Made by a program: the position numbers and the translations under genes | The notes under the pieces: generated by a model | Told to the model about the DNA's origin: nothing | Databases searched by the model: none | The model's input: the letters and a program-made list of their open reading frames with translations, nothing else | DNA from: Halorubrum lipolyticum DSM 21995 | GTDB lineage: Archaea; Halobacteriota; Halobacteria; Halobacteriales; Haloferacaceae | Assembly (NCBI RefSeq): GCF_000337375.1 | Contig: NZ_AOJG01000038.1 | Location: 57,639-121,638, forward strand | Length of the DNA stretch: 64,000 bases | Direction: 5' to 3' | Shown here: piece by piece, positions 25,275 through 33,835 of the stretch | Layout of the letters: each line of letters begins with the position of its first letter | How positions within the stretch are numbered: the first letter of the stretch is position 1

Positions 25275-26343
25275 CGTCGTCCAGCAGGTCGGTGCGCGAC
25301 CGGAGCAGTTCGACGAAGCGGGACGGCCACGACACCACGCCTTTCGGGCTGTACAACACGATCGCGATGAGGATGACCCCGTAGACGGCGTTGTTCAGTC
25401 CGGGAATCGAGAAGGACTGACGGACGAACTCGCCGACGGGGATGACGACGAACGCCCCAACGATCGGGCCGAGGACGGTGCCGATCCCGCCGACGATCGC
25501 CGGCAGGAGGATCTCGACGTTGACGAGCAGCTCGAACACCGTCGACGGGCGGATCGTGTTGAAGTACATCGCCCAGAACGCCCCGGGCCACGCCGTGAAG
25601 AAGGCGCTCACGGCGACGGCCAGCAGCTTGTACCGGTAGGTCGGGACGCCGATGGCGGCCGCGGCCTGCTCCCGCTCGCGGATCGCGAACAGGTAGTAGC
25701 CGAGCTGCGACCGGTTGATCGCGAGCGAGACGGCGGTGACGACCGTCAGGAACCCGAGGATCAGGTAGTAGTACGGCAGGTCGCCGGTGAACTGGAACGC
25801 GGCCAGCCCCGGGCCGTCGGCGTACTCGCGCGCGAGGGGCCTGAAGAACCCGCTCGCGCCGCCGAGCTGCGGGACGTTCGTGAACACGTACCGCAGCAGC
25901 TCCGCGAACGCCAGGGTCGCCAGCGCGAAGTAGTGGCCCTCCAGGTCGTAGCGGAAGGTCAACGCGCCGATCAGCAGGCCGTACAGCCCCGCGAGAGTGC
26001 TGCCGAGCAGCATCCCGATCCACGGGGAGATCGCGAAGGTGCTGGTCAGGATGATCGTCGCGTACGCGCCGAGGCCGAAGAACGCGGCGTGGCCGAACGA
26101 GAACTGACCGGTGTACCCCGACATGATGTTCCACGCCTGCGCGGTCGTCGCCCAGACGAGGGTGACGATGAGCATGTTCAGGCTGAGCCAGCCCAGCGGG
26201 GCGACCCCGAACAGCGCGAGCTGTCGGAGGAACGGCATCGCCGCGAGGATGATGAGACTCGCCGCGACCAGCGCGGGCAGCGCGTACCACTCGTCTCTGA
26301 ACGCGCCGTACCGCTCGACGGCCCGGGAGAGCGCGCTACTCAT
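25264..26343 (-). CDS. livM: Branched-chain amino acid-type ABC permease LivM
   Basis: A 359-residue polytopic membrane protein with about nine to ten hydrophobic segments. The family signature is clear: WNIMSGYTGQFSFGHAAFFGLGAY in the middle and the EAA-like region LPAIVGGIGTVLGPIVGAF near residue 285. It pairs with LivH to form the pore of a high-affinity importer. Its start overlaps the livH stop by 8 nt. Such HAAT importers take up branched-chain amino acids, amides, urea and various carboxylates, so the gene symbol states the family and not the substrate. Confidence 0.92.
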   Translation of the reverse strand: MSSALSRAVERYGAFRDEWYALPALVAASLIILAAMPFLRQLALFGVAPLGWLSLNMLIVTLVWATTAQAWNIMSGYTGQFSFGHAAFFGLGAYATIILTSTFAISPWIGMLLGSTLAGLYGLLIGALTFRYDLEGHYFALATLAFAELLRYVFTNVPQLGGASGFFRPLAREYADGPGLAAFQFTGDLPYYYLILGFLTVVTAVSLAINRSQLGYYLFAIREREQAAAAIGVPTYRYKLLAVAVSAFFTAWPGAFWAMYFNTIRPSTVFELLVNVEILLPAIVGGIGTVLGPIVGAFVVIPVGEFVRQSFSIPGLNNAVYGVILIAIVLYSPKGVVSWPSRFVELLRSRTDLLDDDGA

Positions 26344-27373
26344 CGGCGCTCCCTCCGAGCAGTCCCTCCGGTTTCACGAGCAACACGAGGATGAAGGCCA
26401 TGAAGATCACGATCTGGTAGGTTGAGCCGCCCAGGTACGCCGAGCCGAACACCTGGATGAAGCCGATGATGAGCCCGCCGACGAACGCGCCGGGGAAGGA
26501 GCCGAGCCCGCCCAGCACGACCACGACGAACGCGTTTATCAGGTACTGGTCGCCGAGCGCCGGCGTGAACGACTGGAACAGCGGGATGACCCCGCCCGCG
26601 AGCCCCGCCAGCGCCGCGCCGATTCCGAAGGTGAGCGCGTCGATCCGGGGCACGTCGATGCCGACGTACTGCGCGCCGTCGCGGTTGTCGGCGGTCCCGC
26701 GGATCGCCCGCCCGAGCATCGTTCGCTGGAGGAACAGCCACGTTCCGGCCAGCGCGACGAGCGCGATGACGAGCGCGTACAGCTGCCCCTGCGGGACGAA
26801 CACGCCGGCGATATTGAGGGAGCCGAGGTCGAGCCCGAGCTGTTGGGGGTCGGAGCCGAAGACCATCTCGACGCCGCTGACGAGGATCAACAGGACCCCG
26901 AAGGTGACGATGAGCTGGTTCTCCTGTGGCGCGTCGATGATCGGCGCGATCGTCGACCGATAGACGACGACGCCGAGGACGAACAGCAACACGACGGCGA
27001 ACGGGATGGCGAAAAACGGCGAGAGGCCCGTGGCGTCGGAGAAGACCAACACCGCGTACATCGCGACCACCATCAGCGCCCCGTGCGCGAAGTTGATGAC
27101 GTCCATCACGCCGAAGATCATCGTCAGTCCGAGCGCGACGAGCCCGTAGATCCCGCCGAGCAGCACCGCGAACACGAAGTACTGAGCGAAGATCGTCGGA
27201 GACGGCAGCGAGAGGCCGAGCACGGCGTGCGTGCCGAGCGCGTCGAACGTGCCGGCGAGGGCGGCGAGCCCTCCGAGCGCGTCGGCGGGGCCGGCGGGCG
27301 CGCCCGAGACACCGCCGAGCGCGACGGCGGGGGCTTCTCGACAGCAGGCGTCAGAGAGAAACGAGGAGCGCAT
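26336..27373 (-). CDS. livH: Branched-chain amino acid-type ABC permease LivH
   Basis: A 345-residue LivH-type permease: GGIYGLVALGLTMIFGVMDVINFAHGALMVVAMY is visible in two adjoining pieces near residues 75-110, and FVVVVLGGLGSFPGAFVGG near residue 290. About eight hydrophobic segments follow an N-terminal extension of some 55 Ala/Gly-rich residues; an internal start is possible. It begins 5 nt after the livK stop. It forms the heteromeric membrane channel with LivM, powered by the fused ATPase encoded upstream. Confidence 0.92.
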   Translation of the reverse strand: MRSSFLSDACCREAPAVALGGVSGAPAGPADALGGLAALAGTFDALGTHAVLGLSLPSPTIFAQYFVFAVLLGGIYGLVALGLTMIFGVMDVINFAHGALMVVAMYAVLVFSDATGLSPFFAIPFAVVLLFVLGVVVYRSTIAPIIDAPQENQLIVTFGVLLILVSGVEMVFGSDPQQLGLDLGSLNIAGVFVPQGQLYALVIALVALAGTWLFLQRTMLGRAIRGTADNRDGAQYVGIDVPRIDALTFGIGAALAGLAGGVIPLFQSFTPALGDQYLINAFVVVVLGGLGSFPGAFVGGLIIGFIQVFGSAYLGGSTYQIVIFMAFILVLLVKPEGLLGGSADE

Positions 27374-27378
27374 GTGGG

Positions 27379-28689
27379 TCAGAACTGCACGTCGGTCTCG
27401 GCGAACTCCTCGGGTGCGACGACGCGGTCCTCGAGGTCCTGGATCTGGAACAGCGGAGCGAGCGCGTTCTCGTTCTCGCCGTTGTCCGCGAAGGTGATCG
27501 GCGGCATCGCCGCGATGTGGTCCTCGACGGTGATCGATCCGAGCGCGTCGTTGATGTCATCGGGGTCGGCCGAGGCGGCCTCCTCGATCGCCGCGATGAT
27601 GACCTCGGTGGCCGCGTACGTCATCGCGACGTTCGCGTCGAACCCGGAGTCGAACTCGGACTCGAAGCGCGAGCGGACCTCCGCGGCGCGGTCGGAGGTC
27701 GGGTCGAGCGCGAAGTTCGTCGCGAAGCCGCCCTCGACGGTGTCGCCCATCTCCTCGAGCGCGCTGACGTCGTTCATCGCCGCGTTCGAACAGCCCGTCA
27801 GGTAGTCCGGCTGGTAGTCCTGGTTGTCCATCGCGTTGACGAGCTCGATCGTCCCCGGTCGGTAGGTCGTCGCGATGACGGCGTCCGGGTCCGCGTCCCG
27901 GAGCGACGTGACCTGCGTGTCGGCGGTGTCACCCGACTCGTAGGCGGTCTCGGCGACGATCTCGATGTCGTTCGCCGGGAGCTCCTCGCGGAGCGCGTCG
28001 CGGATCGACTGCCCGAAGCTGATGTCGATGTAGAACAGCCCCGCGGTCTCGATCTCCTCACCGGCGTTCCGGACGGTCTCGGCGAGGAGCCGCGCGTGGT
28101 CGATCGCCATCTGGTCCGCCGGCGGCTGCGGGCGGTACGCGTAGTTGAGCTGCGTCTCCCGCAGGATCGAGTTGGCCACGGACACCGAGATGACGAACGG
28201 CACGCCCGCGCTCTCCGAGGTCCGGGTCGCCGCGCTCGTCACCGGCGAGGAGTAGCAGCCGGTCAGCACGCTCGCGCCGTCGTCGATGAGCTCTTGGGCG
28301 ACCTCGCCGCCGAGCTCCTGTGCGCCCTCGTTGTCGCCGCTGATGACGCTGAGTTCCGCGCCGTCGAGCGATTCGATGCCGCCCGCCTCGTTCTTCAGCA
28401 TCGCGGCCAGCCTGACCGCCTGGTCCATCCGCTCGCCGGTGTTGCTGAGGCCCCCGCTCAGCGGGTGGTTCGAGCCGATGATCACCTCGTCCGGGGCGTC
28501 GCCGCCGTCGCTCCCGTCAGAGCCGTCAGAGCCGTCGGAGCCGTCGCTTCCATCGCTCCCGTCGGAGCCGTCGTCGCCGTCGCCGCCGCCGGTACTGCTA
28601 CAGCCGGCCAGCGCGCCGGTGACTCCGGCCGCGCCGCTGTACTTGACAAACGACCGTCTACTGACACTATCTGCGGGATTGTCTCCCAT
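27379..28689 (-). CDS. livK: Periplasmic-type substrate-binding lipoprotein of the Liv-type importer
   Basis: A 436-residue binding protein. The N-terminus has a Tat motif (SRRSFVKYSG, arginines 11-12) and a lipobox GALAGC with the lipid-attached cysteine at residue 30, followed by a Gly/Asp/Ser linker of about 40 residues, a typical haloarchaeal cell-surface tether. The rest is a two-lobed Leu/Ile/Val-binding fold (VIIGSNHPLSGGLSNTGERM; ADPDAVIATTYRPGTIELVNAM). It captures ligand outside the membrane for LivHM. A TATA-like ACTATATG lies about 26 nt before the ATG, so the livK-livH-livM-prpD unit has a leaderless promoter. The ligand is unknown. Confidence 0.93.
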   Translation of the reverse strand: MGDNPADSVSRRSFVKYSGAAGVTGALAGCSSTGGGDGDDGSDGSDGSDGSDGSDGSDGSDGGDAPDEVIIGSNHPLSGGLSNTGERMDQAVRLAAMLKNEAGGIESLDGAELSVISGDNEGAQELGGEVAQELIDDGASVLTGCYSSPVTSAATRTSESAGVPFVISVSVANSILRETQLNYAYRPQPPADQMAIDHARLLAETVRNAGEEIETAGLFYIDISFGQSIRDALREELPANDIEIVAETAYESGDTADTQVTSLRDADPDAVIATTYRPGTIELVNAMDNQDYQPDYLTGCSNAAMNDVSALEEMGDTVEGGFATNFALDPTSDRAAEVRSRFESEFDSGFDANVAMTYAATEVIIAAIEEAASADPDDINDALGSITVEDHIAAMPPITFADNGENENALAPLFQIQDLEDRVVAPEEFAETDVQF

Positions 28690-28851
28690 ATACGTCTTGT
28701 GTGTGACGGGTGCACATATAGTTTGTTACGGAAAATTGTGATCGCTAGCGCGGATCGTGACAGGCGGTCGAGATCGGTGGGAGAAACAGTCGATCGAGAC
28801 CGGAGCGGTCCGGCGGTGCGGTCGAGGCCGAGACGAGAGCCGTCGGGCGGT

Positions 28852-30540
28852 TCAGTCGAGACCGAGGTACAGCTCGACGAGATCGTCCTCGTCGGTCAGG
28901 TCGTCCGGCGTGCCCTCGAACTGGAGCTGTCCCTGCGCCAGGATGTAAACGTAGTCGGCGATCCGCAGCGCCTCGCGGACGTTCTGCTCGATGAGGACCA
29001 CCTGCGCGCCGCTCTCGACGAGTCGCCGTGTCATCTCGAACACCTGATCGATGAGGGAGGGAGCCAGCCCGCTCGACGGCTCGTCGAGGAGGTACACCTC
29101 CGCGCCGGTCATCATCGCGCGCCCGTAGCTGAGCATCATCTGCTGGCCGCCCGACAGCGACCGACCCCGCTCGTCAAGCTTCCCCTCGAGCTCCGGGAAC
29201 GACGACAGCACCTCGTCGAACCGCTCCTCGCGGACCGCTCCGTCGTCGACGGTGTAGCCGCCGAGGAGGAGGTTCTCGCGGACGGTGAGGTCGCCGAAGA
29301 TCCCGCCGTCTTGGGGGAGCATCGTGATGCCGCGGTGGACGTTCTCGGCCGGCCGGTTGTGGGTCACGTCGACGCCGCGGTGCGTGACCCGCCCCTCCCA
29401 CGCCGGGACGACGCCGGCGAGCGTCTTCAAGAGCGTCGACTTCCCCGACCCGTTCGGCCCGAAGACGCAGGTCACGCCGTCCCGGCTCTCCATCGAGACG
29501 CCGTCGACGACCCGGTGGTTCCCGTAGCCGCTGACGAGGTCCTCGCCGACGAGCCACGGCTCCCCGTCGGGCTCCGCGCCGATCCCGGAGAGCGCGGACG
29601 CGGTGCTCGCGGCCGCCGCGGACCCGGCCGCCTCGCCCGCGCCGTCGGCCGGCACCGCTCCCCCGCCGGCGGACGGCGTCGGTTCCGTCCCGGCGTCGGG
29701 GGTGGCTCCGGCGGCCGCGGTCGCTCCGGTATCGGCGTCTCCCGTCCCCTCCGGGGTCGACGCGTTCGACCCCTCGCCGATGAGGGTCTCCAGCGACGCG
29801 TCGTGCTCGGCCGCGCCGCCGAGGTAGGCGTCGCGCACGCGCTCGTCGCTCGTCACCGACTCGAAGTCGCCTTCGACGAGGACCTGTCCCTGATTGAACA
29901 CGGTGACGCGGTCGCACACGTCCGCGATGACGCGCATGTCGTGTTCGATGATCACGAACGTCGTGCCGCGGTCGTTGAGCGTCTCTAAGTGGTCGAGCAG
30001 GCGGTTCCGGAGCGAGGGATTGACCCCCGCGGTGGGCTCGTCGAGCATCACGCAGGCCGGTTCGAGCATCAGGATGCGGCCGAGTTCGAGCAGCTTCTCC
30101 TGCCCGCCCGAGACCCCGCCCGCCTCTTGGTCGGCGACGTGGTCGATCTCGAGCAGCTCGAGCAGCTCGTCGGCGCGGGCGCGCTTCTCCTCGGAGATCC
30201 GCACCCCGGAGCGGATCCCCCCGGTGAACACCGCGAGCATGTTCTCTTTCACCGTGAGGTCCTCGAAGGGCGACGGGATCTGGAAGGTCCGCGCGAGCCC
30301 GCGCCGGGCGATCTCGTCGGGCTTCCACCCGGTCACGTCCTCCCCGTCGAACCGGACGGTGCCGCCGTCGGGGCGGTAGAAGCCGGTGACGGTGTTGAAA
30401 AAGGTCGACTTCCCGGAGCCGTTCGGCCCCATGACGCCGTGGATCGTGTCCTCCTCGACGGTCACCGAGAGCTTGTCGTTCGCGACGAGGGAGCCGAACC
30501 GCTTCGTCAACCCATCGGTCTCTAGAATCGGGCGAGTCAT
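28852..30540 (-). CDS. Fused LivG-LivF ABC transporter ATPase
   Basis: The 562-residue protein contains two complete ATPases that are separate proteins in most organisms. Residues 1-245 are LivG-like (Walker A GPNGSGKST; signature VSGGQEKLLELGR; Walker B ACVMLDEPTAG). Residues about 325-562 are LivF-like (second Walker A GPNGSGKST; LSGGQQMMLSYGRAM; YLLDEPSSGLAP). An Ala/Gly/Thr-rich linker of roughly 80 residues separates them. The fusion would fix the 1:1 ratio of the two ATPases in the importer. Start at 30540 is preferred (TATA-like AACGTTTATT about 27 nt upstream) over an in-frame ATG 18 nt further out. Confidence 0.93.
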   Translation of the reverse strand: MTRPILETDGLTKRFGSLVANDKLSVTVEEDTIHGVMGPNGSGKSTFFNTVTGFYRPDGGTVRFDGEDVTGWKPDEIARRGLARTFQIPSPFEDLTVKENMLAVFTGGIRSGVRISEEKRARADELLELLEIDHVADQEAGGVSGGQEKLLELGRILMLEPACVMLDEPTAGVNPSLRNRLLDHLETLNDRGTTFVIIEHDMRVIADVCDRVTVFNQGQVLVEGDFESVTSDERVRDAYLGGAAEHDASLETLIGEGSNASTPEGTGDADTGATAAAGATPDAGTEPTPSAGGGAVPADGAGEAAGSAAAASTASALSGIGAEPDGEPWLVGEDLVSGYGNHRVVDGVSMESRDGVTCVFGPNGSGKSTLLKTLAGVVPAWEGRVTHRGVDVTHNRPAENVHRGITMLPQDGGIFGDLTVRENLLLGGYTVDDGAVREERFDEVLSSFPELEGKLDERGRSLSGGQQMMLSYGRAMMTGAEVYLLDEPSSGLAPSLIDQVFEMTRRLVESGAQVVLIEQNVREALRIADYVYILAQGQLQFEGTPDDLTDEDDLVELYLGLD

Positions 30541-30669
30541 ACCCGAACGTGACCGCACGTGCGAATAAACGTTTTCCTGCCTGTCAGTGACACACTCGTC
30601 TGTCCCGTTTCCGCAGGAGTGCGGCGCTCGCCTGCCCCGGTTCCGCAGAAACGCCGTCCACGCGTGTAT

Positions 30670-30722
30670 TCTTTTTAAAAAGCCGTTTTTTAACCGACCG
30701 TCAGCCGGCGTCGCTCGCCGGC
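30670..30722 (-). terminator. Possible terminator after the SDR gene
   Basis: On the minus strand, just after the SDR stop, a 7-bp GC stem (30722-30716 with 30710-30704) is followed 25 nt later by GGCTTTTTAAAAAG. A hairpin plus T-run between two separately promoted genes fits termination, but archaeal terminators need only the T-run, so the hairpin may be incidental. Confidence 0.35.
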
Positions 30723-30726
30723 GGCG

Positions 30727-31500
30727 TCACTCCACCGTGGCCCGGCCGCCGTCGACGAGGACCGTCTCGCCCGTGACGAACGAGGCGTCGTCGCTCGCGA
30801 GGAAGGCGACGACGCTCGCGACCTCGGTCGGGTCCCCGAGCCGTTCGAGGGCGGCGAGCTCCCGGAACCGCTCGCGCGCCGCGTCGTCCTCGGCGTACGG
30901 CTCGGTCATCGGGGTCTCGATGAACCCGGGCGCGACGGCGTTGGCTCGCACTCCGTCCTCGCCCAGCTCGGCGGCGAGCGCGCGCGTCAACCCCTCCACT
31001 CCGGCCTTCGTCGAGACGTAGCCTGCGCGCTCGGCCGCCCCGATCTGCCCGTAGATCGACGAGACGTTAACGACCGCACCGCTCGTCTCCCGGAGGTGCG
31101 GCGCGGCCTCGCGGGCGATCCGGAACGGCGCCGTGAGGTTGACCGCCACCGAGCGCTCCCACGACTCGCCGTCGTGGGTCGCGAGGGGCTCGCGCGCGAC
31201 GATCCCGGCCACGTTGACGACGGCGTCGACGCGCCCCGTGTCGGCCGCGCGCTCGACCAGTGCCTCGACCGCCGCGGGGTCGGTCACGTCGGCGGTCACC
31301 GGCTCGAACGCCCCCGGGAGCTCCGCGCAGGCCGCGGCGGTCTCCGACTGGTCGAGTCGGTCGCCGCCGACCACCGTCGCGCCGCGCTCGGCGAAGCGGA
31401 CCGCGCAGGCGCGGCCGATCCCCCGGGCGGTCCCGGTGATCAGCGCGGTCTCACCGGCGAACGTCGGCTCCGGTCCCGCGCTCTCGTCAGTCGGTCCCAT
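30727..31500 (-). CDS. Short-chain dehydrogenase/reductase (FabG-like)
   Basis: A 257-residue classical SDR that oxidises a hydroxyl or reduces a ketone using NAD(P). The Rossmann motif is TGTARGIG near residue 20, NVAGIVA follows near 90, and the catalytic serine-tyrosine-lysine is seen as NVSSIYG and YVSTKAG. The end matches the family pattern FVTGETVLVDGG. The ATG at 31500 is 2 nt after the preceding oxidoreductase stop, so the two are co-transcribed and probably act on consecutive intermediates. Substrate unknown. Confidence 0.93.
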   Translation of the reverse strand: MGPTDESAGPEPTFAGETALITGTARGIGRACAVRFAERGATVVGGDRLDQSETAAACAELPGAFEPVTADVTDPAAVEALVERAADTGRVDAVVNVAGIVAREPLATHDGESWERSVAVNLTAPFRIAREAAPHLRETSGAVVNVSSIYGQIGAAERAGYVSTKAGVEGLTRALAAELGEDGVRANAVAPGFIETPMTEPYAEDDAARERFRELAALERLGDPTEVASVVAFLASDDASFVTGETVLVDGGRATVE

Positions 31501-31502
31501 CG

Positions 31503-32951
31503 TCACTCACCGAGGGACTCGGCGGCGTGTATGCCGGCGAGCCGACCGAACCCCATGGCGGTCGTGAGCCCGTTCCCGGAGAGGTAGCCGTCGGCCCCGT
31601 GGCCGCTGATGCCCGTCGCGGTGCCGCCGCCGGCGTAGAGGCCGTCGACCGTCGACCCGTCCTCGCGGAGCACCCGCGCGTGTTCGTCGACGACGAGCCC
31701 GCCCTGCGTGTGGAACAGCGAGCCGGTGACCTCGGTACCGTAGAACGGCGGCGAGAGGACGTTGCGGCCGTCCATCCGGCCCACCTCGTCCGGCTCGCCA
31801 GCCTCGACGGCGGCGTTGTACGACTCGACCGCGTCCCGGGTCGCCTCCGGGTCGCAGCCGAGCTCCGCGGCGAGCCCCGCGACGGTGTCGGCGCTGGTGT
31901 ACGAGCCGAGCTCGATCGCCCGGTCGAAGTCGTCGAACTCGCCCCGCAAGCGCTCGAAGATGCGCTCGTCGAAGATCTCGTAGGCGACACCGTCCGGCTG
32001 GCGGACCACGTCCACCGCGAACTCCGAGTACCCCTTCGACTCGTTGCCGAAGCGCTCGCCGTCGACGTTGACGAGGACCCCACCGTTCATCACGACGGCG
32101 TACGTCGACAGCGCGCCGGTCCCGCTGACGACGGTCGCGTGGCCCTGGAAGGCGTCCATCGACGCGAGCGCGCCGCCGAGCTCCGCGCCCCACCGGATCC
32201 CGTCCCCGGTGTTGCCGTCGGAGCCGTAGTAGAGCGCGTCGGCGATGTCGGCCTCGCAGTAGGCGCGGACCATCTCCCGGTTCCCCGCGAAGCCGTCGGT
32301 CGCGAGGATCACCTTCTTCGCGCGGATCGCCTCCTCCCTGACCGACCCGGCGACGACGCCTTCCACCGCCCCGTCCTTCGCGACCAGCTTCGTCACCGGC
32401 GTGTTCGTCAGCAGCTCCGCGTTCGCTCGCGCCTCGATCCGGTCGCGCATCTCGGCGACGAGGTGCTCGCCGTTCCGCCCCGGCGGCGCGTGCATCCGAT
32501 ACTCGGCGTGTTTAGGGTATTTGAAGTCGTCCACGAGGTGAAGAGAGAGGTCCCAGTCGTCGACGAGCCAGTGGACCAGCTCGACGCTGTGCTCACAGAG
32601 GTGCTGGACCAGCTCCGCGTCGGCCTCGTGGCCGTTCTTCTCCAGGATGTCCCGCGCCATGTCCGCCGGCTCCTCCTCGATCCCCGCCTCGCGCTGGAAG
32701 CGGGTGCCGGCCGCCGGGATCATCCCCGTCGACAGCGCGGCGTTGCCGCCGACTTCGTCGCTCTTCTCCAGAAGGGTGACGGTCAGGTCCTCGTTCTCGC
32801 AGGCCGCGAGCGTCGCCGTGAGCCCGCACCCGCCGGCCCCCGCGACCAGCACGTCGGTCTCCACGTCGAACTCGACCTCGTCGGCGGAGACGACCTCCGC
32901 GCTCGCGTCGTCTAGCGTCCGCCGCTGCGGCTCCACATCAAGTGATCCCAT
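31503..32951 (-). CDS. FAD-dependent oxidoreductase (fumarate reductase/ketosteroid dehydrogenase-like)
   Basis: The 482-residue flavoprotein starts with a dinucleotide-binding fold (VLVAGAGGCGLTATLAA, residues 34-50) and the second FAD contact EKSDEVGGNAALSTGMIP. The C-terminal FAD motif is GLYAGGGTATGISGHGADGYLSGNG, broken here into pieces, with the family's LTTAMGFGR end. This is the FAD-binding-2 family, which includes fumarate reductase flavoproteins, tricarballylate dehydrogenase and 3-ketosteroid dehydrogenases; C-C double-bond formation or reduction next to a carbonyl or carboxyl is likely. The ATG at 32951 is taken over an extended upstream frame because family similarity starts there. 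It is followed directly by the SDR gene. Confidence 0.9.
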   Translation of the reverse strand: MGSLDVEPQRRTLDDASAEVVSADEVEFDVETDVLVAGAGGCGLTATLAACENEDLTVTLLEKSDEVGGNAALSTGMIPAAGTRFQREAGIEEEPADMARDILEKNGHEADAELVQHLCEHSVELVHWLVDDWDLSLHLVDDFKYPKHAEYRMHAPPGRNGEHLVAEMRDRIEARANAELLTNTPVTKLVAKDGAVEGVVAGSVREEAIRAKKVILATDGFAGNREMVRAYCEADIADALYYGSDGNTGDGIRWGAELGGALASMDAFQGHATVVSGTGALSTYAVVMNGGVLVNVDGERFGNESKGYSEFAVDVVRQPDGVAYEIFDERIFERLRGEFDDFDRAIELGSYTSADTVAGLAAELGCDPEATRDAVESYNAAVEAGEPDEVGRMDGRNVLSPPFYGTEVTGSLFHTQGGLVVDEHARVLREDGSTVDGLYAGGGTATGISGHGADGYLSGNGLTTAMGFGRLAGIHAAESLGE

Positions 32952-33002
32952 ACCATGAGTCAGGAAACCGCTCCGCGTAAAGTTACCGGTCAGTACGGCT
33001 TC

Positions 33003-33079
33003 GACCACGTCGTCAGTCCGATCCCGACCACGTCGTCAGTCCGATCCCGACCACGTCGTCAGTCCGATCCCGACCACGC
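33003..33079. repeat. 23-bp tandem repeat at the 3' end of an MBL-fold gene
   Basis: Three units of 23 bp start at 33003, 33026 and 33049, with a partial fourth at 33072; each begins GACCACGTCGTCAGTCC. The third and fourth units contain the last codons and stop of the minus-strand metallo-hydrolase, so the gene end has been duplicated outward twice. Confidence 0.92.
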
Positions 33080-33835
33080 GGCGTCGCGGGTCGCCTCGAT
33101 CGCCTCCGCGTATCGCTCGTGGTACGCTTCGATGGACCCCTTCCCGACGATCGGGTTGCCGTGGACGGGGGCCCAAATCTCGATGTCGTACTCCGAGCGG
33201 ATTTCGGCGAATGCGTCCCGCATCTTCTCCGGATCGAGGAACTTCACGAACGGGAGCGCGTCCTCGTTGTACGCCCGGATCGCGTCGACGGAGACGGGCT
33301 CCTCGGCGCCGTCGACGACGGTCCGACAGTCCGTCGCCTCGTGATAGTGTCCCATGTCGCCGGTGAACATGGCCTTCGCGTCGTGGTCGTACACCCACAT
33401 CGTGTGGGCCGCGTCGACGAGCGGCGGCCACGGGAAGGTGAACGTCCGACCGCAGATCTCGCGGGTTTCGTCGTGCATACAGCCGGTCGAAGGCCCCATT
33501 CCGAGGGTCTCGGGGTTCGCCGACGTTCCGCTGAACGACGTGTACAGGTCGAACTCCCACGTCTCGCGAAACGCTCTGGCGTTCGACACGTGCGGCAGGT
33601 CGTAGTGGCTGAGGATCGCGGCGTCGATCCCGTCGGGCCCGGCGTGCGCTTCGATCCGCTCGATGAGTCGGTCCTGGTGAACCATCGAGCCGGCCTCGAT
33701 AAGCACCGAGCCGTCGGGTCCGTCGAGCAGGTACGGGGAGATGTGGTGGTGTCGTCTCTCCATCGGAAAACACGTCTCGAGCCAGTGGACGCCGCCGGGC
33801 AGTTCGACCGTCTGTGTGTCGTCGTTTATCGTCAT
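33059..33835 (-). CDS. MBL-fold metallo-hydrolase with altered metal motif (1)
   Basis: A 258-residue metallo-beta-lactamase-fold protein. The usual HxHxDH motif appears as SHYDLPHVSN, so the second histidine is Asp and the Asp is Pro; later metal-site residues are present as FTGDMGHYH and APVHGNP. This arrangement is closer to flavodiiron-type oxygen-reductase domains than to lactamases, but no flavodoxin domain is attached. Its ATG overlaps the stop of the second MBL gene (ATGA), so both are translated together. The two proteins are about the same length and are probably paralogues. Function in the island is unknown; lactone or thioester hydrolysis is possible. Confidence 0.8.
   Translation of the reverse strand: MTINDDTQTVELPGGVHWLETCFPMERRHHHISPYLLDGPDGSVLIEAGSMVHQDRLIERIEAHAGPDGIDAAILSHYDLPHVSNARAFRETWEFDLYTSFSGTSANPETLGMGPSTGCMHDETREICGRTFTFPWPPLVDAAHTMWVYDHDAKAMFTGDMGHYHEATDCRTVVDGAEEPVSVDAIRAYNEDALPFVKFLDPEKMRDAFAEIRSEYDIEIWAPVHGNPIVGKGSIEAYHERYAEAIEATRDAAWSGSD

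Noticed and set aside
28499..28570. Serine-codon repeats near the start of the binding-protein gene, considered as a regulatory tandem repeat
   Set aside because: They encode the Gly/Asp/Ser tether after the lipobox, a normal feature of haloarchaeal surface lipoproteins.
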